Part shown: one piece after another, positions 1 through 7,657 of the stretch
Numbering within the stretch: the first letter of the stretch is position 1
How the letters are laid out: each line of letters starts with the position of its first letter
Origin: JAZKFT01 sp043760535
GTDB lineage: Bacteria > Bacteroidota > Bacteroidia > Chitinophagales > Chitinophagaceae
Length of the DNA: 11,757 bases
Reading direction: 5' to 3'
Assembly: GCA_043760535.1 (NCBI GenBank)
Contig: JAYUOV010000190.1
Location: 1-11,757, forward strand
The notes under the pieces: model-generated
Databases searched by the model: none
Seen by the model: the letters and a program-made list of their open reading frames with translations, nothing else
Told to the model about the DNA's origin: nothing
Program-made: the position numbers and the translations under genes

Positions 1-47
1 GCCTTTTTTAGGTTAGTCGCTCCTAAGGTAAATCAAGTAATGAACCA

Positions 48-69
48 GCACCGGCCGGGAGGCCGGCGC
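48..69. repeat. G/C-rich hairpin segment upstream of regulator remnant
   Basis: CCGGCC (51-56) and GGCCGG (61-66) form a perfect 6-bp stem around a GGGA loop. Two more pairs (GC at 48-49 with GC at 68-69) can add below an A/C mismatch. The octamer GCGCCAGT also occurs twice as a direct repeat (66-73 and 88-95). The segment is far richer in G/C than the DNA on either side and sits where the N-terminal half of the adjacent HTH gene should be. It could be a REP-like element or an insertion scar. Its identity is not known from sequence alone. Confidence 0.45.
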
Positions 70-107
70 CAGTTGCTTGGAAGACCTGCGCCAGTGGGGC
101 TAAAAAA

Positions 108-302
108 ATGGCTGAACTATTAGAAACAACCGTAGGTTACTTGTTGGGTGAAGTAAACCAAACAGATACTTTTAAAGACCCTGTAATGCTCAAAAGATTA
201 CAGCAAATAAACGGACTGCCCGAAGAAGACAAACATTGCATCTTGTACACTATTGATAATTTACTGGCTTCTGCCAATACTAAACTCTCTTACACTAAAT
301 AA
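108..302 (+). pseudogene. C-terminal remnant of an XRE/Cro-family HTH regulator
   Basis: The 64-residue product resembles the end of XRE-type DNA-binding regulators common in Bacteroidota. The stretch AKKMAELLETTVGYLLGE (its first few residues are read in frame just before the ATG) matches the last helices of the HTH_3 fold. It is followed by the usual tail with MLKRLQQI and a PEEDKHCILYTIDNLL helix. The reading frame stays open upstream only to a TAA at 24-26. That upstream part encodes a Pro/Ala/Gly-rich sequence with no helix-turn-helix and contains no ATG, so the recognition helices are missing. ATG 108 is the first possible start. I read this as a broken gene whose N-terminal half was replaced by the G/C-rich segment. 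A short functional peptide cannot be excluded. It is the only plus-strand gene left of the minus-strand block. Confidence 0.6.
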
Positions 303-305
303 AAA

Positions 306-326
306 AAGCCCCGAAGTTCGGGGCTT
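306..326 (-). terminator. Bidirectional rho-independent terminator
   Basis: AGCCCCG (307-313) pairs with CGGGGCT (319-325), with an outer A-T pair and a short AAGTT loop. Read on the minus strand the stem is followed directly by seven T, so it ends the RHS-lipoprotein transcript 13 bases after the lipoprotein stop. Read on the plus strand it is followed by a weaker T-rich run (CTTCAATTCTTTT), so it can also end the regulator remnant transcript. Confidence 0.85.
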
Positions 327-338
327 CCTTCAATTCTT

Positions 339-1088
339 TTATTTTTCCCAAATCACACCCTGCCAAAATAGTTGGGTCTTATTTTTAATGTAAATCAAAT
401 CTTTGTTTAAAGGTTCAAACTCAAAAAAGCATCTATCAAAGTTTGGCAAGTTAATAGTTAAATAATTACTCTTTTCTGTATCTATTTCTTCCTCAAATAT
501 TTCAAAAATATTTCTCCCCTTAGAAGAAACGTTACCCTCTAAATAAAATGAAATATTATTTCTATTAACTGAATTCGAAGTTTTTGGCCATAAATATTTT
601 GACTTTGGCAGTACCACAAATGTTTTTTCAGTTTCAATAGATTTACTATTGTTGCTATTGAAGCCAAAATGTAACTTAATTGGAAGTTCTTCAACACTAT
701 CAGGAAAATTTACCTGAATGTATAAACTATCCTGTGAATATCTATTTTCCTTTTTAATCTCATACTCAAAGCCTTTCGGCTTTTCATATTTTTCTTCGCT
801 TGTCAATTCAAGTACATCATTTGATATAGTTGCCCATCTTCCTTTTGATGCTATTTCGCATTGCTCAATAACCGGTGTAAATTTTATTTCAGCTTTTTTC
901 AAAATATAAATCCCATCAGGCTTAAGCTCTAAACTATGATAATTCAAATCTGAAAAGGCTTGAAACAATTTATCAGACTTCAACTTATACACACCATTTA
1001 ATTCAGAATTTAATTGAATATTTTTTTTTGTCGTAACGCAGCTAATTAACCAAGAAGCTACTATCGATATAAATAATAGCTTTTTCAT
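339..1088 (-). CDS. Lipoprotein coupled to RHS gene; candidate immunity protein
   Basis: This is a 249-residue predicted lipoprotein. MKKLLFISIVASWLISC gives a short basic start, a hydrophobic stretch and a lipobox (LIS before Cys17), so it should be lipidated and held in the cell envelope. The mature part is rich in Lys, Glu, Asn and aromatic residues with probable beta strands. I recognise no family. The start ATG overlaps the RHS stop (ATGA at 1085-1088), which implies translational coupling and production with the RHS protein. The DNA is very A/T-rich (15 G/C in the 60 bases from 421), like the RHS tip and unlike the RHS core. In polymorphic toxin loci the gene just after the toxin tip is usually its immunity gene; here that role is inferred from position only. 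An accessory envelope lipoprotein is the alternative. The gene itself is clear. Confidence 0.85.
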   Translation of the reverse strand: MKKLLFISIVASWLISCVTTKKNIQLNSELNGVYKLKSDKLFQAFSDLNYHSLELKPDGIYILKKAEIKFTPVIEQCEIASKGRWATISNDVLELTSEEKYEKPKGFEYEIKKENRYSQDSLYIQVNFPDSVEELPIKLHFGFNSNNSKSIETEKTFVVLPKSKYLWPKTSNSVNRNNISFYLEGNVSSKGRNIFEIFEEEIDTEKSNYLTINLPNFDRCFFEFEPLNKDLIYIKNKTQLFWQGVIWEK

Positions 1089-4000
1089 TTTTTATCCTTT
1101 AGTTGTTCGTATACAGAAGTTCCATCTTCTTTCTTTATATTCATCAATGTAGTTCCATTAATATCTTTTAGAGAACTGGCACCTGCAGGATAAGAACCAT
1201 CAAAAGAAAATTGAACTTGATAAGCATTAACTTCATTATTTCGACCTCCTGAAATCGTAGTTGCTGAATTTAATAACTGCCCATTTTTATTGAACTTTAC
1301 TCCACCTGCTCCGATTGACTGTCCAACGTGTCTTATTTCGTGAAGATGTAATCCTGTATTACTTCCTTCAATTTGGATAACTCCTTTGGAGTCTTTTACT
1401 ACACCGTGTGTACCATCACTTTGACTTGGACTTGATAGGGCATATGTTTCTGTAGCCTCTCCAATACTTTTAATGTCAGCTAATGATTGATTAAGTAACC
1501 CAACCTTTGAATTATTATCAGCTAATTTATCTTGAAGCTTACCAAGTTTCTTTTCACTTAGTCCGCCTTTATCAATTTGAGCCTGAATTTTTGTATTATC
1601 CTTACCAATGCTTTCAATTTTACTATTTACAGATTTATTCAATCTTTCAGCATCTTTAGGGTCTTCCCAAATCATACCTGTTGGGTCAACATAACGTATA
1701 GGATTATTCGCAAACGCTGAATATGGGGACATTCCAATTTGCTTTGGATGTGCTGCCAAAGGGTCAACCACATGCCACCTCCCAATCTGCCCATCATACA
1801 TCCTCGCTCCATAATCCGTCCACTCTAAATCAAAGTCACTCTGCAACTCCTTGCCATTATATTTTAATTTATTCTCCTGCTTGCCACTTGCCCTGCTCCC
1901 CAGCATTTTCATTTCCAATCCAAAAGGATAATAATCATCTTCCTGTAACAACGGCCCTGCTCTGTGGTTGATTTTTAAATCATCAAAATAAACAGGGGTA
2001 TTGCTTTCGTTACTAACCCATACATAAACATAGCCGCTTTTCTGCACTTTTACGGGTATTTCGCTTACCAAACTGCTAAATTCTGTTGTTTGGTCGCCTA
2101 CCTGCCGCCAGTTACTGCCGCTTTCGGTAATTTTAAAATTTTCATCCATAAATACCCAGTTGAGGTATGCCTTTGGGCGGCTGCTGTTGGTAGTGGCACC
2201 ACGGTTGCTTAAAAAATTACCGATGCTCCAGGCGTTAACAGAATTACCACTGCCGCTTATCTGGTTGCTGTTAAGGTGGGCAGGGTTGATGGCACCGGCC
2301 ATATTGCCAAACATGGGGTAAAGCAAACCTACCCAGCCCCAGTAGTTCCAATCTTGTGGCGGGGCGCCAAGGTCGGAGGCGGTTTCGCTGTTTCTGTAAT
2401 AGTAGTCCACTTTAATATCCACTTCGTCGCCGGCCATTACTTTAAGTACGGTATTATAGGCCATATACCGCTGTCCATTGGTAAGGGTGCGTATTACACG
2501 GTTATTGTTTTCGGCAGTATTGGCATAACCCGGTATCTGGCTGCGGGTTCGGGTATCGGCGGGGTTAAAATGGGTGTAACTGAGTTCCTGCGTTTGCACG
2601 GCTGCTTCGGTTGTTACGGTGTAGCGGCTTTGATCCTGCTGTTCGGTAACGGTGGCTCTTATATTGCCCAGGTGGTCTTTATAATAAAAGTCATAGTTCC
2701 AATAGTATTCGGCGGTTTGGCCGTTGTAGGTCATTCTTTTTGCGTAGCGTACCCGGCCTTCGGCATGGGCTACCTGTTGTAGTTCGCTGTTTTGGTATTG
2801 AAAGGCGCCCAAATAATCAGTAGTAGTTGCGCCCCCTCCGCCCCCTGAAGGGGGAGCTGGTGTTACAATCTTTTGTAGTTTGTTACCAGTGGCATCGTAG
2901 GTGTATGTTATCGTTCCTTTATTGGTAACGTTTATTGTTTGTGGCAGGTTAAGGTAGTTGTAGGTAATGGCCGATATGCCTTTGTTTTTATCGGCTATCA
3001 TATTGCCATTGGCATCGTAGGTGTAATCATCGCCTGTTTTATTGTTGTCTTTAAAATCACCCAGATTAAATGTGGTATCGGTAATGGCATCAGTTACAGA
3101 TTTTAATTTGTTGCTGGTAAGGCTGTAATCATAGGTCATATCATCGAGCAGCGTTCCCCAGCTTTCGGGACGGCTTCCCATTTGTTTCATACTTTTAATG
3201 TTGCCGTTGGCATCGTAGCTAATGTTGCTTACACTAAATTCATTTTCGTACCAGGTACCCTGTGAGTTTCGCCAGCCATAAAAGTCTTCGGTGTAATCGG
3301 CTTTGGTAAGGCGGTTTACATTATCATATTCGTAACCAAAAGCCCGTTTACGTTGGTTACCGGCGTGCACCCATACCTGTCCGCTGATATTACCGTTTAC
3401 CTGCCCGTATTCTGTACTGGCAGCATTGTAATCTGCAGATTTACCAAAACCATAATCATAGCTCAGCTTTTGAGCAAAAATGGCTTTGAAAAAGACGGTA
3501 GATGTCCAGGCATAATTGCCAGCAGATTCGATGTCGGCTTTATTAACACCCGTAAGCCACCCCCGTATATTGTAACTAAAGTTGGTAAAGAATTTTTCTG
3601 CATTGCCATCCATGTTGTAGCCATTTCCCATTTCTTTACGTTTGGCTTTGCCCATATCGTCGTATTGTAGGGTGCTGATTGGAAGCCACGCATCATTATT
3701 TATTTTTTGCCGGGTGCTGATTGCGTAATTATTACTGTTCAGGGTAGTTTGCTGTATGGTGGTGGTTTGGGTACCGGCAAGGGTAGCGGCCGGGTTGTGG
3801 TGTTTGCTAACGGTGCTGATAACTTTACCTGTAAAACTGTATTGAGTTGTTACTATATCTTTTCCGCCCTTGTGGTTGGTGCTGATGGCTTGCAGGGGTT
3901 TGCCGTTTACATCGTAATAGGTGGTGGCGGTTTGCCATGTTCCGCCCCCTAAAGGGGGAACTAGAACGCGGGTTTTAGTACCGGTTACCAGGCCACGGGT

Positions 4001-5425
4001 GCTGGTGGCCTGTGTGGTATTGTCGGCCACTTCGTCGCCTAACTGATAATTAGATTGGGTGGCTATCAGTTGGGGGCCTTCAAAACCAACTGCACCGGAA
4101 AATGTGTAATTGTCGTAGTAAATATAGCTAAGGCGATAGAGATCACCTTCGGCTATGGATGGCGTTGGGTTTTCCATTACAAGACCATTGAGTGCATCCT
4201 GTAGCTGGTTTTGTGATAGTCCGGTTTTATATAATGCAGCGGCAGTTGGTCTGTTTAGTGCATCATAAAAAGTTACCATCCAGCCTCCCCCTGCCCCTCC
4301 AAAGATGGGGAGTGAGGAACCGTTCCGCATATTGGCATCCTGGGTATATACCAGCCTGTCCCGTTTGTCGTAGCACATATATACCCAACCGGCTCCAGGT
4401 ACCTTTTTGGCTGTCATTCGGTTGCGGCCATCGTATTCGTATCTGAAGCAGAGTTCTGCAACTACATCGCCCCCTCCGCCCCCCAAAGGGGGGACTGGCA
4501 GCACCCAACCATTTGTATTAAGATATTCCACCGCTTTGGGTTGCATTACGAAACGGAGCAGGCCGAAATCGTCGTACACATAGTAGGTGCATAGCCAGCC
4601 GGTATGGTTTACGGAGGGGATATCGGCTAACTGAACTTTTTTTAGTATCACATGGCCTTCTTTGTCTGTGTATTCTACTACCAGCTTTTGGTGTTCGTCT
4701 ATGGTTACATTTTTATACAGTTGGCCGGCAGGGTAGGTGGCGGTGCTTGTGGGTATGTTGAGTTCAATATTAACATTATAGCCAATATTCCATATTCGTA
4801 CTTCATCGTTTATGGTGTTTATAAGGTATTGTTTTTCTATGCCCCTGCCGCTGCCCACCCAGCTATTGCCGGGTGCCATGGTTTTGGTAGGGCGGTTAAG
4901 GGGGCTTGGTTCTATTTCGGTTTGGCTAAAGGGTCGTTGGTCGGTGTAGTTGGTTTGGTAATAAGTTTGAGTGGCTGAAAATGGATCGGTTTTAAATTTA
5001 CCGGCATCGGTACCGTTGGGTATTGCAGGGTAGGGCAGGTAATTGATGGTTTCTCTGCCAAATGCATCGTAGGTATGCATGCTCACCAAATCTTTTTGGC
5101 CATCGGGGCTTGCGCCTTTTATTACTTCCTGCAAGGGGCGGCCAAGGCCATCGAAGTAGGCGGTGGCTTGTTTGTATTTGGCGGGGTCGGCTAAGTCGGC
5201 AGCCGAGGGGTTGGTGTTTGGCTTCATGGCCTCCCAGGTACGGACGTAGTTCACCGTAATGTTTTGATTGTACCCGGCGGGTAATGCAGGTGCGGCCTGT
5301 GTGGGTGTGGGGTATGTGGCGTTGTTAGGCTTTATCTGGGCCGAAATGAATACGGGGGAAAATATCAGGAGTATCCCCAATTTTAATACCATGTTTTTTA
5401 CTAATCTGTTTGATAAATGTATCAT
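1085..5425 (-). CDS. RHS repeat protein (DUF6443 type) with HExxH C-terminal domain
   Basis: A 1446-residue secreted RHS/YD-repeat protein. A signal peptide ends near ISAQ (residues 27-30); Met12 is an alternative start. A DUF6443-like region spans about 55-200 (VRTWE, AYFDGLGRPLQEV, YDAFGRE, YLPYP). YD repeats run from about 280 to 925, for example YEYDGRNR (329-336), YDANGN (737-742), YTYDANGN (801-808) and YKDHLGNIR (915-923). A beta-rich insert fills about 950-1160. The RHS-associated core follows (YYPFGLEM 1165-1172, YNGKELQ 1189-1195, ARMYDGQIGRW 1207-1217, DPTGM 1247-1251). Such proteins form a shell around a variable C-terminal effector. Here the tip (about 1251-1446) contains HEIRH (1362-1366) and a later NNEVNAY with Glu1398, a gluzincin-like zinc-site pattern. 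Four short palindromic elements add in-frame Gly-rich linkers (residues 311-319, 369-381, 489-495, 857-865). The lipoprotein start overlaps the stop. The effector activity is inferred. Confidence 0.93.
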   Translation of the reverse strand: MIHLSNRLVKNMVLKLGILLIFSPVFISAQIKPNNATYPTPTQAAPALPAGYNQNITVNYVRTWEAMKPNTNPSAADLADPAKYKQATAYFDGLGRPLQEVIKGASPDGQKDLVSMHTYDAFGRETINYLPYPAIPNGTDAGKFKTDPFSATQTYYQTNYTDQRPFSQTEIEPSPLNRPTKTMAPGNSWVGSGRGIEKQYLINTINDEVRIWNIGYNVNIELNIPTSTATYPAGQLYKNVTIDEHQKLVVEYTDKEGHVILKKVQLADIPSVNHTGWLCTYYVYDDFGLLRFVMQPKAVEYLNTNGWVLPVPPLGGGGGDVVAELCFRYEYDGRNRMTAKKVPGAGWVYMCYDKRDRLVYTQDANMRNGSSLPIFGGAGGGWMVTFYDALNRPTAAALYKTGLSQNQLQDALNGLVMENPTPSIAEGDLYRLSYIYYDNYTFSGAVGFEGPQLIATQSNYQLGDEVADNTTQATSTRGLVTGTKTRVLVPPLGGGTWQTATTYYDVNGKPLQAISTNHKGGKDIVTTQYSFTGKVISTVSKHHNPAATLAGTQTTTIQQTTLNSNNYAISTRQKINNDAWLPISTLQYDDMGKAKRKEMGNGYNMDGNAEKFFTNFSYNIRGWLTGVNKADIESAGNYAWTSTVFFKAIFAQKLSYDYGFGKSADYNAASTEYGQVNGNISGQVWVHAGNQRKRAFGYEYDNVNRLTKADYTEDFYGWRNSQGTWYENEFSVSNISYDANGNIKSMKQMGSRPESWGTLLDDMTYDYSLTSNKLKSVTDAITDTTFNLGDFKDNNKTGDDYTYDANGNMIADKNKGISAITYNYLNLPQTINVTNKGTITYTYDATGNKLQKIVTPAPPSGGGGGATTTDYLGAFQYQNSELQQVAHAEGRVRYAKRMTYNGQTAEYYWNYDFYYKDHLGNIRATVTEQQDQSRYTVTTEAAVQTQELSYTHFNPADTRTRSQIPGYANTAENNNRVIRTLTNGQRYMAYNTVLKVMAGDEVDIKVDYYYRNSETASDLGAPPQDWNYWGWVGLLYPMFGNMAGAINPAHLNSNQISGSGNSVNAWSIGNFLSNRGATTNSSRPKAYLNWVFMDENFKITESGSNWRQVGDQTTEFSSLVSEIPVKVQKSGYVYVWVSNESNTPVYFDDLKINHRAGPLLQEDDYYPFGLEMKMLGSRASGKQENKLKYNGKELQSDFDLEWTDYGARMYDGQIGRWHVVDPLAAHPKQIGMSPYSAFANNPIRYVDPTGMIWEDPKDAERLNKSVNSKIESIGKDNTKIQAQIDKGGLSEKKLGKLQDKLADNNSKVGLLNQSLADIKSIGEATETYALSSPSQSDGTHGVVKDSKGVIQIEGSNTGLHLHEIRHVGQSIGAGGVKFNKNGQLLNSATTISGGRNNEVNAYQVQFSFDGSYPAGASSLKDINGTTLMNIKKEDGTSVYEQLKDKK
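2831..2857 (-). repeat. Palindromic element copy in RHS gene (APPSGGGGG)
   Basis: A 27-base copy reading on the minus strand as five C, TTCA, five G, then a CGGA spacer and a second G run. It encodes nine residues, APPSGGGGG (857-865), between the YD repeat ending KLQKIVTP and the following TTTDYLGAF. The length is a multiple of three and the frame is kept. Confidence 0.75.
3941..3961 (-). repeat. Shorter palindromic element copy in RHS gene (VPPLGGG)
   Basis: A 21-base version with the same C5-TTTA-G5 hairpin head but without the distal G run. It encodes VPPLGGG (489-495) between TRVL and TWQTATTYYD. It is six bases shorter than the full copies, so the frame is still kept. Confidence 0.7.
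4283..4321 (-). repeat. Variant palindromic element in RHS gene (GSSLPIFGGAGGG)
   Basis: A 39-base variant beginning GGTTCC on the minus strand, with CTCCCC and GGAGGGG arms around ATCTTT and then a distal GGGGGAGG run. It encodes GSSLPIFGGAGGG (369-381) between DANMRN and WMVTFYDALNRP, the linker joining two YD repeats. It has the same layout as the VPPLGGGGG copies (C arm, short loop, G arm, distal G arm) but a different sequence, so it is probably a subfamily. Confidence 0.6.
4469..4495 (-). repeat. Palindromic element copy in RHS gene (VPPLGGGGG)
   Basis: A full 27-base copy encoding VPPLGGGGG (311-319) between NTNGWVLP and DVVAELCFRYEYDGRNR. Two base changes relative to the copies at 3941 and 9674 give six C and six G around TTT, so the hairpin stem is one pair longer here. 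Confidence 0.75.
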
Positions 5426-5627
5426 TAAGTACTAAATTTTGATATGGTTAACCTACGATGGGTGCATTTAAAATTGTCGCAATCTTTTTAGCCCCCTGTC
5501 CCCTCCCCGAAATAATCGGCACAAGAAAGGGGTGCCTCTCAGCTGAAATTCATTCGTATTTACAAATTATTTTGACCAACAATTTTAAATACAACCCTTA
5601 TAATAGCAAAGTGCAACAACAACGGCA
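5426..5627. other. Intergenic region upstream of the RHS gene
   Basis: A 202-base gap between the Spy-like stop and the RHS start. It is large compared with the gaps of 11 and 45 bases elsewhere in the block, so the RHS-lipoprotein pair may have its own promoter. A weak match to the Bacteroidota pattern (TTG near 5594-5592, then ATAATTTG at 5570-5563, minus strand) is present, but it breaks the TAnnTTTG consensus at the first two bases. The region also holds a palindromic element at 5491-5534. No ORF was seen. Confidence 0.4.
5491..5534 (-). repeat. Long palindromic element in RHS upstream region
   Basis: Nested inverted repeats: CCGA (5507-5510) with TCGG (5516-5519) around AATAA, inside CCCCT (5500-5504) with AGGGG (5528-5532). 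A further C run (GCCCCC, 5491-5496) matches the distal arm of the elements inside the genes and has the same orientation. It is a longer relative of those elements with an extra inner hairpin. No T run follows the stem on the minus strand, so it is not a normal terminator. It would lie in the RHS 5' leader if transcription starts upstream. Confidence 0.55.
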
Positions 5628-6029
5628 TTAATTCTGGTTATCGTCTTGTGTTGATAAAACCGGTTTTACTTTAATATTTTTTTGGGCGGCTTTTAATGCT
5701 AATTTTTCCCTGGCATTTTTTCTTGAAGCAAGAAATGAAGCAAACTGGGTTGCGGACAATACCTGTTTTATATCTTTTCTGTAAAGCCTGTTTACCTGCT
5801 TCATACTTTGGTTTTTTGCATCAGCGGTTTGGGTAAGTCTGTAAACTGAATCCATTTCGGTAAGCATTCGCTTATTGAGTTTCGTCACTTTCACAAATTG
5901 AAGGGAATCTAGTTGAAGATTATTTTTCATTACCCTTGATTCCCTGGCCACAATGGTATCCCTGTTCAACTGGGCAAACGAGATAGTAGCGATTACAAGT
6001 AAAAAAAAGATGCAGCAAATGGTTTTCAT
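5628..6029 (-). CDS. Small periplasmic Spy/CpxP-like (LTXXQ-type) protein
   Basis: A 133-residue exported protein with a signal peptide (MKTICCIFFLLVIATISFAQ). The mature part is almost all charged helix. The segments LQLDSLQFVKVTKLNKRM and IKQVLSATQFASFL resemble the two conserved helices of Spy/CpxP-type periplasmic proteins, where VLTPEQ-like motifs close the second helix. Those proteins bind unfolded or stressed envelope proteins, and a chaperone-like role beside large exported proteins would fit, but this is inference from weak similarity. Its start lies 11 bases after the stop of the DUF5977 gene, so they are probably cotranscribed. The tail (KVKPVLSTQDDNQN) looks disordered. No palindromic element is present. 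Confidence 0.8.
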   Translation of the reverse strand: MKTICCIFFLLVIATISFAQLNRDTIVARESRVMKNNLQLDSLQFVKVTKLNKRMLTEMDSVYRLTQTADAKNQSMKQVNRLYRKDIKQVLSATQFASFLASRKNAREKLALKAAQKNIKVKPVLSTQDDNQN

Positions 6030-6040
6030 AGTATTTTTTT

Positions 6041-7600
6041 TTAAAGTACAATGGAGTATCCTGTACCGGAATTGAGTGAAAAAACAACATCACATGACAG
6101 CATACTAACCGGATAGCCATAATCATAAGAAAAATTTTCATAATACAGCATGGCACCGGTTTCTAATACCATGTAAGTGCCACCGCCATTCTTATTTGCC
6201 TGTATAGGGTTACCCGAAGTGCTGCACCCATCTAATGATTGATAATTTACCGATAACGAATTTACCGCAGCAGGTATGGTACAGGCCACATCCGAATAAA
6301 ACCTTACAACCACGTCGCCAAAAGTGTAACTGCCGCCCAAAGAATACGTGTTTTCATAACTAATTCTGGCATACACGGTGCTTTGGCAGGCTCCGGTGGT
6401 ATTTGCAGCGGCCTGCCCCTGGGTATTTATTTGCTGCTGTGCTTTGGCATTGGCATCTTCCTGGTTTATGTCTGAACGATACGTATTGGCAGGTACCGTA
6501 TATGTATATGGAAGCGGCGTGGCCGTTGCACAACTTTGGCTATAAAATACTTGCGATATTGCAGTATTGCCATATCCGTTTAGGGGCATTTGATACCCAT
6601 AGTTCATAGCCTTAATTACATTATGGTTCTGGTCTTTAATGTATTTAAGGCGGTTAAAATTGTCGTATTCGTAATAGATGGTTTTGTTGTTGGGGTCGGT
6701 TTGGGAGGTGATGCCAATAAGGGGGGCGTAGGTGTAAGTGGAAATTAATTTGCCGGAAAGGTTGACGCGTAGGTTATTCAGTTCCGTTCGCAAAGCAACA
6801 TCGGACACAGGGTTAAAACAAACAGCTAGGTTTATGTAGGTAACCGCTTGGTCGTAGGTTACTCCGGTTATTTTAGCCACCGGATAATTATCTTTATAGC
6901 CCCATAAAATAGAACAAACGACTCCATCCCGACCAGTGTATTGTAGCAGGTTTCCTTTAGCTCCATATTTTTGAAGGGTTACTTCCGTGAAAAGTACACC
7001 GGCGTTTTTAGAGGTTTCAATGGATGCAGGTGCTAACAAAGTGCCTCCATTAAAACTGCTATAATTAGTCAAAACTTTACCCACCTCAATCGTTTTGGAA
7101 GTATTGGTTGTAATTTGCTTTACCACCGAGTTAATAATGTGCCTATCAATCATGCTTGCATACACAGGTACCGACGGAAAATCTGTAGGGTAATAGTTGT
7201 GTACTTCTATATTGTCGCCTTTGCTGGTAGTTGTGACACTTGTTGTTACCTGAGGATTATTGGGATTGCTGTATGCATAATTTATGGTTTTACTAGCCGT
7301 GCCTTCTGGAACATCAGTGTAAAGCATTTCTGTTTCACTAGTTTTAATAGCCCACTTTTTTATGTACTCAAATGCATTGCATTCAAACCTCATACATTCT
7401 TTATACAGGCTACCATCACACTGTCCGCCAAGCCCATTAGTATAGTAAGATTTGAACAATGCAATGGGCGAAGCTCTTATAAGATAGTTATTGTCTGTTT
7501 GACTTACTTTTTTAAACGTGTTACTCTCCCATTTGTATTGTATTGCCTGCTTTTCCAAGCCATTAAGATGATAATTGGAAGTAAATGGCACGCCAGGCAT
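6041..7600 (-). CDS. DUF5977-containing 3' half of a gene split by a stop codon
   Basis: A 519-residue reading frame from an internal ATG. It is in the same frame as the upstream half (7655-9481), and the 18 codons between the TAA and this ATG are open (EYIVNSNIPPQLIQGSST), so this is the second part of one gene. MPGVPFTSNYHLNGLEKQ reads as continuous conserved sequence, and there is no signal peptide for a separate exported protein. YD-like repeats occur near 290-333 (YEYDNFNRLKYI). A DUF5977-like segment spans about 349-405 (VFYSQSC, YTVPANTYRSDINQEDANAKAQ, TTGAC). The end (406-519) is a beta-rich domain of unknown function. DUF5977 is found in large secreted Bacteroidota proteins. Without readthrough, this half would be made only by reinitiation and would stay in the cytoplasm, so it is probably dead. 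Confidence 0.75.
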   Translation of the reverse strand: MPGVPFTSNYHLNGLEKQAIQYKWESNTFKKVSQTDNNYLIRASPIALFKSYYTNGLGGQCDGSLYKECMRFECNAFEYIKKWAIKTSETEMLYTDVPEGTASKTINYAYSNPNNPQVTTSVTTTSKGDNIEVHNYYPTDFPSVPVYASMIDRHIINSVVKQITTNTSKTIEVGKVLTNYSSFNGGTLLAPASIETSKNAGVLFTEVTLQKYGAKGNLLQYTGRDGVVCSILWGYKDNYPVAKITGVTYDQAVTYINLAVCFNPVSDVALRTELNNLRVNLSGKLISTYTYAPLIGITSQTDPNNKTIYYEYDNFNRLKYIKDQNHNVIKAMNYGYQMPLNGYGNTAISQVFYSQSCATATPLPYTYTVPANTYRSDINQEDANAKAQQQINTQGQAAANTTGACQSTVYARISYENTYSLGGSYTFGDVVVRFYSDVACTIPAAVNSLSVNYQSLDGCSTSGNPIQANKNGGGTYMVLETGAMLYYENFSYDYGYPVSMLSCDVVFSLNSGTGYSIVL

Positions 7601-7654
7601 GGTGGAACTGCCTTGAATAAGCTGTGGTGGAATGTTAGAATTTACAATATACTC

Positions 7655-7657
7655 TTA
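7655..7657 (-). other. In-frame TAA splitting a 1147-codon gene
   Basis: The codons around it read ACT CAA TAA GAG TAT ATT. Both sides are in one frame and together span 9481-6041 with no indel. A single base change in a CAA, GAA or AAA codon would be enough to make the stop. Confidence 0.85.

Noticed and set aside
8..30. Bases resembling a 23S rRNA stretch (GGTTAGTCG, CCTAAGG)
   Set aside because: The similarity stops after about 20 bases, and the following G/C-rich sequence does not continue like 23S rRNA. I treat it as chance.
2276..2782. 168-codon open frame on the plus strand
   Set aside because: It lies wholly antisense to the RHS gene, whose family motifs are clear on the other strand. 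The product is low-complexity and hydrophobic with no recognisable domain.
5491..5534. Terminator for the upstream Spy-like gene
   Set aside because: The nested stem is followed on the minus strand by GGGGGCTAAAAAG rather than a T run, so it lacks the form of a rho-independent terminator.
5563..5594. Promoter for the RHS gene
   Set aside because: TTG with 21 bases to ATAATTTG only partly matches the Bacteroidota TTTG / TAnnTTTG pattern. It is mentioned in the intergenic entry but is not strong enough to list as a promoter.
6041..7600. Independent gene starting at ATG 7600
   Set aside because: It has no signal peptide, begins in the middle of a conserved family stretch, and is in phase with the upstream half across a single TAA.
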